64,000 nucleotides of DNA from Sphingobacteriales bacterium JAD_PAG50586_3 (GCA_023213195.1 CP096135.1:4026842-4090841); one strand, 5' to 3'. Shown: positions 21,819 to 30,878, counted from the first letter of the stretch. Program-made: numbers and translations. Notes: generated by a model not told the origin, from the sequence alone.

Positions 21819-23005
21819 TTAACCCCAACGATATAAAAGCCCTTGCAGGGCAGTTTTTGCCCGATGTGGTTGCCGTGCGCAGGCACATGCATACCCACCC
21901 CGAACTCTCATTCCAGTAATACGAAACATCGGCCTACATACAAAGTAAGCTAACCGAGTGGGGAATACCTTTTAAAAATAACATTGTAAAAACGGGCATT
22001 GTTGCTACCATACAGGGTAAAAACCCGAACAGCAAAACCATTGCCCTGCGTGCCGATATTGATGCGTTGCCTATTGTTGAAGAAAATGATGTTCCATACA
22101 AATCGGTAAACACAGGTGTAATGCATGCGTGCGGACACGATGCGCACACCTCCTCTTTACTGGGTGCAGCACGTATACTTAATACCTTAAAAGATAATTT
22201 TGAGGGTACGGTGCGCATGCTTTTTCAGCCCGGCGAAGAACGCATACCCGGTGGCGCCAAACTTATGATTGAAGAAGGTGTGCTGGAGAATCCCCGCCCC
22301 CACTCTATTATTGGTCAGCACGTTTTGCCACAATTAGAGGCAGGAAAGGTTGGATTTAAAGGCGGCATGTTTATGGCATCGGCCGATGAGATTTATGTTA
22401 CCGTACACGGCAAAGGTGGCCACGGCGCTATGCCCCACCTGGCAATAGACCCTGTGCTTATTGCTGCGCATATAGTGGTTACGCTGCAACAGGTTGTTAG
22501 CCGCCGTAGCAGCCCGCTAACACCCACGGTGCTAACCTTTGGCAAAGTAGTAGCCAATGGCTCTACCAACATTATTCCTAACGATGTGTATATGGAAGGC
22601 ACCTTCCGCACTATGAATGAGGAATGGCGTACCAAGCGCGCACGATATAATGAAAAAACCGCCGAAACCCTTGCCGAAAGTATGGGTGCTACCTGCGAGT
22701 TTAAAATACTAAAGGGTTACCCCTTTTTGGTTAACGATGAAGACCTTACAGAACGTGCCCGATTGGCTGCTGTTGAGTATTTAGGTATCGAAAATGTAGT
22801 GGAACTGGAAAGCCGTATGACAGCCGAAGACTTTGCCTACTACACCCAATTAATGCCTGCATGTTTTTATCGCTTAGGCACAGGCAATGTGGCCCGCAAC
22901 ATAACATCGGGCATACATACCCCCACTTTTGATATTGACGAGAGTAGCCTTGAAACAGGCATGGGCCTTATGGCTTACTTAGCTGTTAAAGAACTGGCTT
23001 TATAA
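21815..23005 (+). CDS. M20-family amidohydrolase with an in-frame TAA
   Basis: Zinc-dependent hydrolase of N-acyl amino acids (IAA-amino acid hydrolase/hippuricase type), likely cytoplasmic. The start ATG at 21815 overlaps the upstream stop. Motifs: HMHTHPELSF near residue 25, MHACGHDAHTSSLLGAA (metal ligands Cys, His), FQPGEERIPGGAK (catalytic Glu and metal Glu), and a C-terminal HTPTFDIDE-type His. The full-length reading of 396 codons is interrupted by TAA at 21917-21919 (codon 35), exactly where the family has Glu in PELSFQEYET; both sides are in the same frame, so this is a base substitution and not an indel. An internal restart at 22067 would lack the first zinc-binding segment. Its 3' end overlaps the convergent ctaA gene by 31 bases. 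Confidence 0.85.
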
Positions 23006-23955
23006 CTGTAGGTACGTAACATCATACTTACAAAAGAAAACACCAGCAACCCAAATATCAGCGAAGAGAATAACAGATGTATGGGTTGCACCGCAGGTGG
23101 TATAGCAAAGTATGCCATTATTACCCCGGTTAAAATTTCTAAAAAGGTAAATACCCCGGCAGCTAGTAATGGTTTGTAAATACCTGTATTTTGCCTGTAG
23201 TACCTAAACACATGCATAAACAGGTAGCCTAATAAGGCTGTCCACACTAAAGAGAAGGAACGGTGTATAAAAAATATACCCGGCAACAGGCCTATCCAAC
23301 GGTCGCGCTCGGTATTATCAGTAGCAATTACCAGATTGTCAACCTCTTCGCGCACCTGCGTACCCATTAACACCTGAAAAACAAACAGACCGATAACCAA
23401 CAAAAACAGGTTGCGTATTTTGCTAGGTATTTTTGTAGTAACAGGGTTTACAACACCAACCGCACGCTCGTATAAAATAGTTAATGAAACCACCGTTATT
23501 ATGGCAAAAGATACCAGCATATGTATGGTAATACTACTAACAGCCAGGTTACTGTAAACCACTTTAGCCCCAAGCCACGCGGCCAACAATATTAAAAACA
23601 AATTTAACCCCGCTAAACCAACTAGGCTTTTATTGCTTTTCCAGTACCTAAAAGAGCATACCACAGCACCCAAAGCTGCCAGCCCAAGCAAAGCACCAAG
23701 TAAACGGTTTATGTATTCTACCCAGGTTTTAAAAGCGTCAAAATCGGCAATGGTTTTGCCTTCTACCTTAAAAATCTCTTTATAGTCTGCCGGTAATTGG
23801 CTTATATCTGTTGGCGGAATGTATTGCCCAAAGCACTTGGGCCAGTCGGGGCAGCCCATGCCAGAGCCTGTGGTGCGTACTATAGCACCGGCCATTATTA
23901 CCAAAAATGTTAATACAAGAGATGTTATAAGAAACCTACGGAACCAAACTTTCAT
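22975..23955 (-). CDS. ctaA: Heme A synthase (COX15/CtaA)
   Basis: Membrane enzyme that oxidises the C8 methyl of heme O to make heme A for cytochrome oxidase. Seen: about eight hydrophobic segments, the conserved GSGMGCPDWPKCFGQ loop after helix 1, EYINRLLGALLG, and the heme-ligand His positions in IHMLVSFA, IHRSFSLVW and PIHLLFSS. I choose the Met at 23955 (MKVWFRRFLITSL) over the longer start at 23979 because the extension has no typical features. Usual length for the family. The 3' end overlaps the M20 gene tail-to-tail. The rest of the cytochrome oxidase pathway is not in this window. Confidence 0.92.
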   Translation of the reverse strand: MKVWFRRFLITSLVLTFLVIMAGAIVRTTGSGMGCPDWPKCFGQYIPPTDISQLPADYKEIFKVEGKTIADFDAFKTWVEYINRLLGALLGLAALGAVVCSFRYWKSNKSLVGLAGLNLFLILLAAWLGAKVVYSNLAVSSITIHMLVSFAIITVVSLTILYERAVGVVNPVTTKIPSKIRNLFLLVIGLFVFQVLMGTQVREEVDNLVIATDNTERDRWIGLLPGIFFIHRSFSLVWTALLGYLFMHVFRYYRQNTGIYKPLLAAGVFTFLEILTGVIMAYFAIPPAVQPIHLLFSSLIFGLLVFSFVSMMLRTYSYKASSLTAK

Positions 23956-24034
23956 AAAGAATACTGTTTGCTGGCACAAAGATAGTTGGTAAAATCATTA
24001 CCTACTGGTGATAAAAATCATTAGTTGAAGTTTT

Positions 24035-24042
24035 TATATTTG
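24035..24042 (+). promoter_or_regulatory. Bacteroidota -7 box TATATTTG
   Basis: Perfect TAnnTTTG box 20 bases before the ATG at 24063. No convincing -33 TTTG at the expected distance. Confidence 0.5.
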
Positions 24043-24062
24043 TATTCTCTAACATCAAAAAC

Positions 24063-26252
24063 ATGAAAAAAACAATAACACTATTTTTTGTGTTAACCCT
24101 TGCATCTTTTAGCTTTGCACAGGCACCACAAAAATTTAACTATCAGGCTATTGCACGCAATACTACTGGCGTTGAATTAGCCAACCAAAACATAAGCATA
24201 CGCCTGAGTATTTTAGATGGCAGCCAATCGGGCACGGTGGTTTACCAAGAAACCCACAGCCTAACTACCAACACCTTTGGTTTAATGAATTTAAGCGTAG
24301 GTGGTGGTACTGTTGTAAGTGGCACATTTGCTACCATTGCTTGGGGCAGCGGCAGCAAGTTTATTAAAACAGAAATTGACCCCACAGGCGGCAGTAACTA
24401 CAGCGTAGCAGGTACCACAGAATTAATAAGTGTACCTTATGCATTATATGCAGGCCAGGCCCAAAGTGGACAGGTTGGCCCAACAGGCCCTACGGGACCC
24501 GGCGGTGGCGCTACAGGCCCTACAGGCCCACAAGGAGCCCAAGGCTTTACAGGACCTACAGGTCCAACAGGTGTTGGTGCTACAGGTGCACAAGGCCCAG
24601 TGGGGCCAACAGGTGTGGGCACAACAGGACCACAAGGGCCACAAGGGCCACAAGGTCCAACAGGACCAGCTGGCACACAAGGGCCAACAGGACCCGGGGT
24701 TCAGGTTCGGGTACGGTAAGTGGAACTACTAACTACGTTGCTAAATTTACCCCTAACGGCACTACAGCAGGCAACTCGCAAATATTTGACAATGGCACCT
24801 CTGTTGGAATTGGCACAACCACTCCATTATTTAATATTACTTTGTTTAGGCCATCATTTGGTCCTACCATTGGTCTGCAAAACAATACTACCGGCACAAC
24901 AGCTACCGATGGGGTTATTTTAGCTATGAATACGCCTTCAGGCCAAGCGCTTTTTCAGACCTACGAAAATGAAGATATGTTACTTGGTACAAACGGCCAA
25001 ACACGCATGACTATAAAAAGCGGCGGAGCAATTGGTATTGGCACAAGCAACCCTGTATTTACTGTTGGTATATTTTTACCATCATTTGGCCCTACAATTG
25101 GCTTGCAAAATAATACCACAGGAACTACTGCTACTGATGGGGTTATTTTAGCCATGAATACCCCACAAGGCGAGGCTCTTTTTCAAACCTACGAAAATCA
25201 GGATTTAAAGCTAGGTACAAACGGCCAAACCAGGCTACTTGTTAAAAATAGCGGTCTTGTAGGCATTGGTATTACAAACCCTCAAAGCCTGTTACATGTT
25301 GCCGGAGATATTAGGGTAGAAACTAGTGGCTAAGGCTACAGTAAATTTATATGGCACATCTGTTACCGGTATGCGTTTATACAACGATAATAATTTTATT
25401 GGAGCAATATGGAACGACCCATCGCAAGATGCTGATGCCATATACATATCTAACAGTTTTAGCGAACCTACACTGGTTGTTGATGGTACTGACAATGTTG
25501 GTATAGGCACATTTGCGCCAACAGCAAAATTACACGTTGTTAGCACATTAGCCAATGGAGGTTTATTTACAACTACTGTGGCATCTAATAGCGCAGGGGC
25601 TGTAAATGGCACAAATTTAGCCACAGGCAATAGCGATGGTATAGGTGTTAGAGGGTATGCAATAGCCGCTAATGAGGGCTATGGCTTAGGTGGTAGTTTT
25701 GAAGGCAATTACATAGGTGCTAGAGGAGATGTTAATACAACAGCAACATTTGGTGCTATTGGTTTGCAGGGTAGTGCAAGCGGCGGGGGTGGCATAAGGT
25801 ATGGTGTATCAGGCACTGCATCTGGTGGTACATTTAACTACGGTTTGTATTGTATTGGTAACGGCGGCTATACAGGTACCTGGACACAGGTATCAGACCG
25901 TAAGTTTAAAACCAACATACAAGATATGGATGGCGCGCTTAGCCGCATTATGCAGGTATCGGCCAAAACATACGATATGCGTATAGACGAATTCCCATCT
26001 TTAAACCTGTCTAAAGGCACACAGTTTGGTTTTGTAGCCCAAGAGTTGGAAACTGTTTTTCCTGAACTGGTAGAAAACGGTGCCGCACCGGGGGTAAACA
26101 AAGAAGATGTTATAAACTACAAAGGTGTAAACTACATTGGTATGGTACCCGTACTTACTAAAGCCATACAAGAGCAGCAGGTAATTATTGAAGATTTAAA
26201 GAAACAAAACGAAAACCTTTCTAAGCGTTTAGATGCTTTAGAAAAGAAATAA
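24063..26252 (+). CDS. Secreted collagen-like protein with S74 intramolecular chaperone (two frameshifts)
   Basis: About 729 aa after correcting a lost G near 24699 (CCCGGGG) and an extra base near 25333. Signal peptide MKKTITLFFVLTLASFSFAQ, then a beta domain (PQKFNYQAIARNTTG) common to Bacteroidota surface proteins. Next come about 75 residues of GPTGP/GPQGPQGP collagen-like triplets, a beta-strand body containing two nearly identical 76-aa units, and a final domain SDRKFKTNIQDM to GFVAQELETVFPELV typical of peptidase S74, the self-cleaving trimerisation chaperone of phage tail spikes. The end is a coiled coil (VIIEDLKKQNENLSKRLDALEKK). Inferred form: a secreted trimeric fibre. It stands alone between ctaA and the S41 peptidase and has its own promoter and terminator. 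Confidence 0.82.
24851..25306 (+). repeat. Direct duplication of a 228-bp unit
   Basis: Two copies with period 228 bp (76 codons), beginning at 24851 and 25079. Both encode PSFGPTIGLQNNTTGTTATD and a LFQTYEN-LGTNGQTR stretch. They are highly similar at DNA level but with scattered synonymous differences. Confidence 0.85.
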
Positions 26253-26271
26253 CCTTTATTTATTATTGATT

Positions 26272-26303
26272 GAAAAGCGGGCTAAAAGCCCGCTTTTCTT
26301 TTT
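26272..26303 (+). terminator. Intrinsic terminator
   Basis: Stem GAAAAGCGGGC / GCCCGCTTTTC with a TAAAA loop followed by TTTTT, 20 bases after the stop at 26252. Confidence 0.9.
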
Positions 26304-26381
26304 AATACAAAACACTTACACCGTAATGCGTTTGTTAGCTTAACTTTATACCTTTACAACCTTACCCTATTATACCTGTTG

Positions 26382-27797
26382 ATGCGATTTATTACAATCC
26401 TCTTTATCCTATTTACATCTTTAAACATTACGGCCCAAACCGCTATTACCAAACAACAAGCGTACAATGACTTTGATTTTTTGGTTGATAAAATAGAAAC
26501 TGTCAATCCATCAATAAAAATTAAAAGCCAATTGTATGGCTATTCTATTATTGACAGTATTAAGAGCTACAGAAAAGACATAGAGAAAGACACCAGTTTT
26601 GAAGGGCTATACAACATTGTAAAAAAAGCATTAAATAGTTGCCTTGATGGGCATAGTGCTATTACGGGCCCATTTTTACTTTATAAAAACAACATCAACC
26701 TAAGGCTGTATTTAAATTATTACAATGGGGTATATTTTACAATCAGGCCTTTTACCTATAATGGACAGCACTACCCTATGGGCGGAAAGCTGGTTTCTAT
26801 TAACGGCCATAGTAGCGATAGTATTATAGATACCCTGCAACCTTACCGCTACATGCTGCGCCACGACCATACACGCAATAAATTTTACAGCGAAATTTTT
26901 TATTTGGCAGATAATTACATTCAGCAAAACCGGATTAAGTTGGGCTTTGAATACAATAGCACCGTAATTACTGATACTTTTTATATTGATAAAGCTGTTG
27001 ATTTTGACAATCCTATTGAACATTTTGAGGATACTAAAAAAGTGACCTATTTTGATAGCCTCTCTATACTTTACATACGCGTGCCTACTATGGATTGGGC
27101 CAACCGCAATTTTTACAAAAAAGCTATAAAAAAAGCGGCTAAAAGCCGTACCATTAAAAAGGTAGTGGTAGATGTACGATATAACAGTGGTGGCTCTTCT
27201 GTAACAGGCCGCAACATAATGCGCATGCTTATTGATAAACCTATAAAACACCACACCAAAAATTATGGCAATAATCCACAATTTTTAACTAAAAAATATA
27301 AAAAGCTACACGGCTATAATACCCATATAACTACCGATACCATTGGCTTTTTAAGCAACAGTGTGTTTTATAAATTTATAGACCGCCCAACGGTAATAAA
27401 GCCTTTTAAGCAATCTATTAAACATAAAGGGCCTATTTACATTATTGGGAATGAGTGGATTTATTCTGCCGCCGGGGCTATATTTCAATTTGCCAATGCC
27501 AATAGTAGCGACAATATAATTTCTATAGGCACCAGAACAGGGCATATGCTGGGCGAGTTTAGCGACCCTTTACATTTTACCCTGCCTAACTCTGGTATAA
27601 ACTTTATTATTGCACCCGCAATAGATTTTACAGGTGTAACCAATACACAAAACCTGTTTTTAGACTACTACAACTATGAGGTAACCCCAACGCCAGCCCA
27701 ACAACAATGCCGATATACCTACAAAGGCGATATTTACGGACAGGACTATTTAATAAAATACGACCCTTACTTTAAGCCGGTTATTATTAACAAATAG
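26382..27797 (+). CDS. S41-family (tail-specific) peptidase, secreted
   Basis: 471 aa from the ATG at 26382; a TTG three bases earlier is in frame but less likely. Signal peptide MRFITILFILFTSLNITAQ. An N-terminal domain of about 200 aa contains a PDZ-like LVSINGHSSDSI. The peptidase core shows SILYIRVPTMDW, the S41 signature VVVDVRYNSGGSS, and the nucleophile region YIIGNEWIYSAAGAIFQFA, with Ser at the expected position. The end, DLFLDYY..., is variable. Likely a periplasmic or outer-membrane protease. Codon use is more AT-rich than its neighbours. It is a single gene between a terminator and the polyprenyl synthetase promoter; substrate unknown. Confidence 0.78.
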   Translation: MRFITILFILFTSLNITAQTAITKQQAYNDFDFLVDKIETVNPSIKIKSQLYGYSIIDSIKSYRKDIEKDTSFEGLYNIVKKALNSCLDGHSAITGPFLLYKNNINLRLYLNYYNGVYFTIRPFTYNGQHYPMGGKLVSINGHSSDSIIDTLQPYRYMLRHDHTRNKFYSEIFYLADNYIQQNRIKLGFEYNSTVITDTFYIDKAVDFDNPIEHFEDTKKVTYFDSLSILYIRVPTMDWANRNFYKKAIKKAAKSRTIKKVVVDVRYNSGGSSVTGRNIMRMLIDKPIKHHTKNYGNNPQFLTKKYKKLHGYNTHITTDTIGFLSNSVFYKFIDRPTVIKPFKQSIKHKGPIYIIGNEWIYSAAGAIFQFANANSSDNIISIGTRTGHMLGEFSDPLHFTLPNSGINFIIAPAIDFTGVTNTQNLFLDYYNYEVTPTPAQQQCRYTYKGDIYGQDYLIKYDPYFKPVIINK

Positions 27798-27826
27798 CCC
27801 CTTTAAACACTATAAGCGGCTAAGTG

Positions 27827-27858
27827 TTGTTTTGGTTATAAAGTATTAATTACATTTG
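27827..27858 (+). promoter_or_regulatory. Bacteroidota promoter: TTG ... TACATTTG
   Basis: TTG at 27827 and the -7 box TACATTTG at 27851-27858, separated by 21 bases, 9 bases before the ATG at 27868. This spacing implies a nearly leaderless mRNA. Confidence 0.5.
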
Positions 27859-27867
27859 CCACCATTA

Positions 27868-28862
27868 ATGGCCACCATAGAGCAGATTAAAGCACCAATA
27901 GAAAGGGAGATGGACGAGTTTGAGTCCAAATTCCGCCATTCTATGAAAAGCTCAGTGCCGCTGCTCAACACCATAACCCACTACATAGTAAAACGCAAGG
28001 GTAAACAAATGCGCCCTATGGTTGTGTTTCTTTCGGCCGGTATGTGTGGTGGCATAACAGATAGCACCTTTCGTGCTGCTGCCCTTATAGAGCTTTTACA
28101 CACTGCTACTTTAGTGCACGATGATGTTGTTGACGATAGCAACGAACGCCGTGGCTTTTTTCTATAAATGCCCTTTGGAAAAATAAAATTGCCGTTTTGG
28201 TAGGGGATTATCTGCTATCGCGCGGCTTGCTTTTATCTGTAGAGCATGGTGAGTTTGACCTGCTTAAAATTACCTCTAATGCCGTACGCGAAATGAGCGA
28301 AGGCGAGCTTATGCAAATGGAAAAAGCACGCAGGCTTGATATTAAGGAGGAAATGTATTTTACCATCATCCGCCAAAAAACAGCATCGCTTATTGCATCG
28401 TGCTGTGCTGCTGGTGCTTGCAGTACGGGTAGTAATATTGAAACGGTTGAAAAAATGCGATTGTTGGGCGAAACTATTGGTATTGCCTTTCAAATAAAAG
28501 ACGATCTGTTTGATTACGAGTTAACTAATAAAACAGGTAAGCCCAGCGGTGCCGATATTAAGGAGCGTAAAATGACGCTACCTCTTATAAATGCCCTGCA
28601 AACTACGGATGAAGCTACAAAAAAACGCATAATCAACATTGTAAAAAACAACAATAACGACCCTAAAAAGGTAGCCGAAGTTATTGATTTTGTGTTACAT
28701 AGCGGCGGCATGCAATATGCCCTTGGTAAAATGAATGAGTACCGAGATAAGGCACTTGATATGTTAAAAGAAATACCTGAATCGGACTACAAAAAATCTT
28801 TTGTAGAGCTTATACGCTTTACAACAGAAAGGAGAGCTAACGCTCTCCCTTTTTATTTCTGA
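27868..28862 (+). CDS. Polyprenyl (trans-prenyl) diphosphate synthetase (one frameshift)
   Basis: Chain-elongating prenyltransferase adding isopentenyl diphosphate to allylic diphosphates, giving the side chain of menaquinone or the undecaprenyl precursor. The ATG at 27868 is preferred over TTG at 27856. Both Asp-rich motifs are present: LVHDDVVDDSNERRG (first) and IKDDLFDYE (second, DDxxD), plus GKQMRP and the VGDYLLSRG region. The frame breaks at 28161, where TTTTTT needs one more T; joined length is 331 aa, normal for octaprenyl/heptaprenyl-type synthases. Chain length cannot be read off. The last codons form a terminator hairpin and overlap the convergent gene by 10 bases. Confidence 0.9.
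28831..28854 (+). terminator. Terminator hairpin inside the last codons of the polyprenyl synthetase gene
   Basis: GGAGAGC-TAAC-GCTCTCC followed by CTTTTT. The stem codes residues RRANALP of the enzyme and ends 12 bases before its stop codon at 28860-28862. It also lies just after the stop of the minus-strand gene ending at 28853, so it may serve both. Confidence 0.75.
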
Positions 28863-29050
28863 GACGGTTTTTTAGCCTCGGTTTTACGTTGAGATGGCTC
28901 GTTGCGAGATGCCACCCTGCGCCCTTCTTGGCGCTCATTTTCTTTATCAGACTTAACCTGTGGTAATTGGCCTGCGCTGTTTGGCATAGAGGTATTTTTA
29001 TCCTCTTTGGCTTTTTTAGATTTAGCCGGTGCCTTTTTATCTTTTTTCAT
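28853..29050 (-). CDS. Small Lys/Glu/Ser-rich disordered protein, last gene of hydrophilic operon
   Basis: 65 aa from the ATG at 29050 (MKKDKKAPAKSKKAKED); the frame extends 4 codons further up but that Met starts a typical N-terminus. Almost no hydrophobic residues and no predicted fold. No family recognised. It follows the 96-aa gene by 26 bases. The composition is that of hydrophilin or LEA-like stress proteins, which is inference. Confidence 0.6.
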   Translation of the reverse strand: MKKDKKAPAKSKKAKEDKNTSMPNSAGQLPQVKSDKENERQEGRRVASRNEPSQRKTEAKKPSQK

Positions 29051-29076
29051 AAAATATAGCATGGGTGTTATTATTG

Positions 29077-29367
29077 TTAGTCTCCTTTATTATCAATTTC
29101 TTCGTGGTTGAACTGCAGGGGTAATATTGGCTCTATAATCGGGGGTATTGTATAGTCTAAATCAGGATTTCTTGCATCTTTCAAGTTCTCTTTTTTCACA
29201 TTCTCATCCTGCGTTTTAGTAGGCTCGCTACCCGGCTTGGGCACCCTGTTCTCAGTTTCCAGTCCCTGCTCATCGGCAGGCTTTGCACTCTTATCAATAT
29301 GCCGCTGGCTGGGTGCTTTTTTATCTTTTTCAGGGTTTAACCCTTCTTTAATTACCGGCTCATTCAT
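29077..29367 (-). CDS. Small Pro/Lys/Glu-rich disordered protein
   Basis: 96 aa starting MNEPVIKEGLNPEKDKKAPS. Highly charged, with many Pro, Glu, Lys and Asn; the C-terminus turns moderately hydrophobic (YTIPPIIEPILPLQF), which could be a docking peptide. No recognised domain. Lies 12 bases after the 69-aa gene on the minus strand, consistent with one operon. Confidence 0.6.
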   Translation of the reverse strand: MNEPVIKEGLNPEKDKKAPSQRHIDKSAKPADEQGLETENRVPKPGSEPTKTQDENVKKENLKDARNPDLDYTIPPIIEPILPLQFNHEEIDNKGD

Positions 29368-29379
29368 GGTTTCTTGTAT

Positions 29380-29589
29380 TTAACCGTTATCAGTTCCCGG
29401 TGTAGCATCGGGCGTGTGCCTTTCGGTAGTTGCCCTGTCTGTACTTTTTGAAGGTGCAGCAACGGCTTTTTTACCTGTAGCAGCCTTCTTACTTTCGGTT
29501 TCTTTTGTTTTAAAACCGGTACGTTCTATTTCTTCTGCGTTACCATATAGCTTTTTTTCGCTATCAGTAACCTTTATTTTCTTTTTCAT
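29380..29589 (-). CDS. Small disordered protein with DSEKKLYG motif
   Basis: 69 aa from the ATG at 29589 (MKKKIKVTDSEKKLYGNAEE). The first 20 residues match the upstream gene's KIVADSDKQLYGDES, so the two are paralogues. The rest is Thr/Ser/Ala/Lys-rich and low-complexity (AATGKKAVAAPSKST). Starts 7 bases after the preceding stop codon. Confidence 0.62.
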   Translation of the reverse strand: MKKKIKVTDSEKKLYGNAEEIERTGFKTKETESKKAATGKKAVAAPSKSTDRATTERHTPDATPGTDNG

Positions 29590-29596
29590 AACGCTA

Positions 29597-29805
29597 TTAT
29601 CTGCTAAGTTCAGTATCAATCAATTTTTTGATCGCACCCCGTACCCTGGGTGTCGGTTGCTCTTCTGTTTCTGCAGGCCCCGGCTGTTCTTCAACATCAA
29701 TAACAGTAGCCGTTTTATTGCCCTTTTTTAAGCGCTGTAGTTTGTCGCTTTCGTCGCCGTAAAGTTGTTTATCGCTGTCGGCAACTATCTTTTTTCCTTA
29801 TTCAT
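29597..29805 (-). CDS. Small disordered protein with DSDKQLYG motif (frameshifted, no intact ORF)
   Basis: This gene is hidden by an early frameshift: ATG AAT AAG GAA AAA AGA TAG at 29805. Restoring one A in the A-run gives a 69-aa protein, MNKEKKIVADSDKQLYG..., rich in Lys, Glu, Asp, Gln and Pro and ending LIDTELSR. It aligns with the next gene at K-I-x-V-x-D-S-x-K-x-L-Y-G. Spacing to both neighbours (26 and 7 bases) fits an operon gene, supporting that it is real. Confidence 0.55.
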
Positions 29806-29831
29806 AACGCATAGTTTTTAAAAATTATCTA

Positions 29832-30110
29832 TTACCCTATGGGCATTTTGGTAGACCGCTGCGGCGGCTCTATAGGGTGTTCCGGTGGCACATCTTTATA
29901 CCTTTCCGGTTGTTCGGGGTTGGTAGTTGGGTTTGTATCGGGCTTTACGGGTGGTGTTTCCCTATCCGGCTTAGGCATCTTTTCCGGCTCGGGCATTTTT
30001 TGCGGCTCTGGTGCTTTTTCAGGCTCTGTAACCGGTGGATCGTTTTCTTCCCTACCTGCGTATAACTCTCTTTCTCCCTCCCTTGGCACTATGTTGTTTA
30101 GCTTATTCAT
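29832..30110 (-). CDS. Small Pro/Glu/Lys-rich disordered protein, first gene of hydrophilic operon
   Basis: 92 aa starting MNKLNNIVPREGERELYAGREE. The ELYAG segment resembles the K-x-L-Y-G of the next two genes. The body is degenerate hexapeptide repeats (EKAPEPQKMPEPEKMPKP) with many PP pairs, ending in PPQRSTKMPIG. Not membrane-bound, no known domain. Probably heads the five-gene minus-strand operon. Confidence 0.6.
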   Translation of the reverse strand: MNKLNNIVPREGERELYAGREENDPPVTEPEKAPEPQKMPEPEKMPKPDRETPPVKPDTNPTTNPEQPERYKDVPPEHPIEPPQRSTKMPIG

Positions 30111-30238
30111 GGTTCCTGTTTTTATTTAATCACCTCTGCTATTTAGTTTTATGATAATTTACAGATTGCTCCATATATCTAGTCATATATAATCAACCTA
30201 AAAAAATTCAAAAAGGTTTGAAAAATCAGGGGTTTTAT

Positions 30239-30276
30239 TAAAAAATAAGGGGCGATAACTTAATATCACCCCTTAT
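30239..30276 (-). terminator. Terminator after the Gln/Asn-rich gene
   Basis: Stem ATAAGGGG-GATA / TATC-CCCCTTAT with one mismatch; on the minus strand it is followed by a T-run. It separates the gene ending at 30350 from the five-gene operon. Confidence 0.7.
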
Positions 30277-30349
30277 GTAAAAGATTATCAATTAGCTACC
30301 TTTTTTACCAAAATTTGGTGTGGGGTAATACTAATGTAAAAGTTGTACT

Positions 30350-30724
30350 TTATTCGCTGCGGCGTTCGGTATCGCGGCCTGTTTGGCCTTTACCCGGATT
30401 AGCCTGTTGCTGGCCCGTACCACGTTGCGTAGTTTGATCGGCATCGTTACCTAACTCGGTATCATCCATACCCTCATCATCTAATGATGATTGAGATGTT
30501 GGCGACTTGCGCTCGCTGGTAGAAGTGCTGCCCGAAACGCCAGAACGTTGATCTTTACGCTCTTTGTCCCAGTCTTGGCCTTGTTGCTGGTCCCGGTTTT
30601 CAGTGCCTTGTTTCCCGGTAGTACCCGAAGTTTGGTTACGGGTTGGGTCTTGTTGGTTACGGTTTTGATTGTCACGTTCTTGATTCTCATCTAGGTTACG
30701 TGGATTCTTTTGATTTTCAGCCAT
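30350..30724 (-). CDS. Gln/Asn/Asp-rich fully disordered hydrophilic protein
   Basis: 124 aa, MAENQKNPRNLDENQERDNQ..., with virtually no aliphatic residues and long Gln/Asn/Asp/Arg/Ser/Thr/Gly tracts. It resembles plant-type LEA or bacterial GsiB/hydrophilin composition but has no repeated KGG motif that I can see, so no family is assigned. It is separated from the five-gene cluster by its own terminator, and is thus a second transcription unit of the same kind. Confidence 0.6.
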   Translation of the reverse strand: MAENQKNPRNLDENQERDNQNRNQQDPTRNQTSGTTGKQGTENRDQQQGQDWDKERKDQRSGVSGSTSTSERKSPTSQSSLDDEGMDDTELGNDADQTTQRGTGQQQANPGKGQTGRDTERRSE

Positions 30725-30878
30725 GATTTCTAACTTTTTAAATTGGGTTAAATGGATTAGATTATTAAGTAGTCTTAAAGGCTACATCATATAGGGAACT
30801 ACTATTTTTTCTAAAAGGTTTAGCCCAAATACTAAGAAAACCGCAACCTTTCAGTACATCAGCTAGTTATATTTAACC

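Noticed and set aside
24437..24676. Antisense Pro/Gly frames over the collagen repeats
   Set aside because: They follow from the GPxGPx repeat read on the opposite strand.
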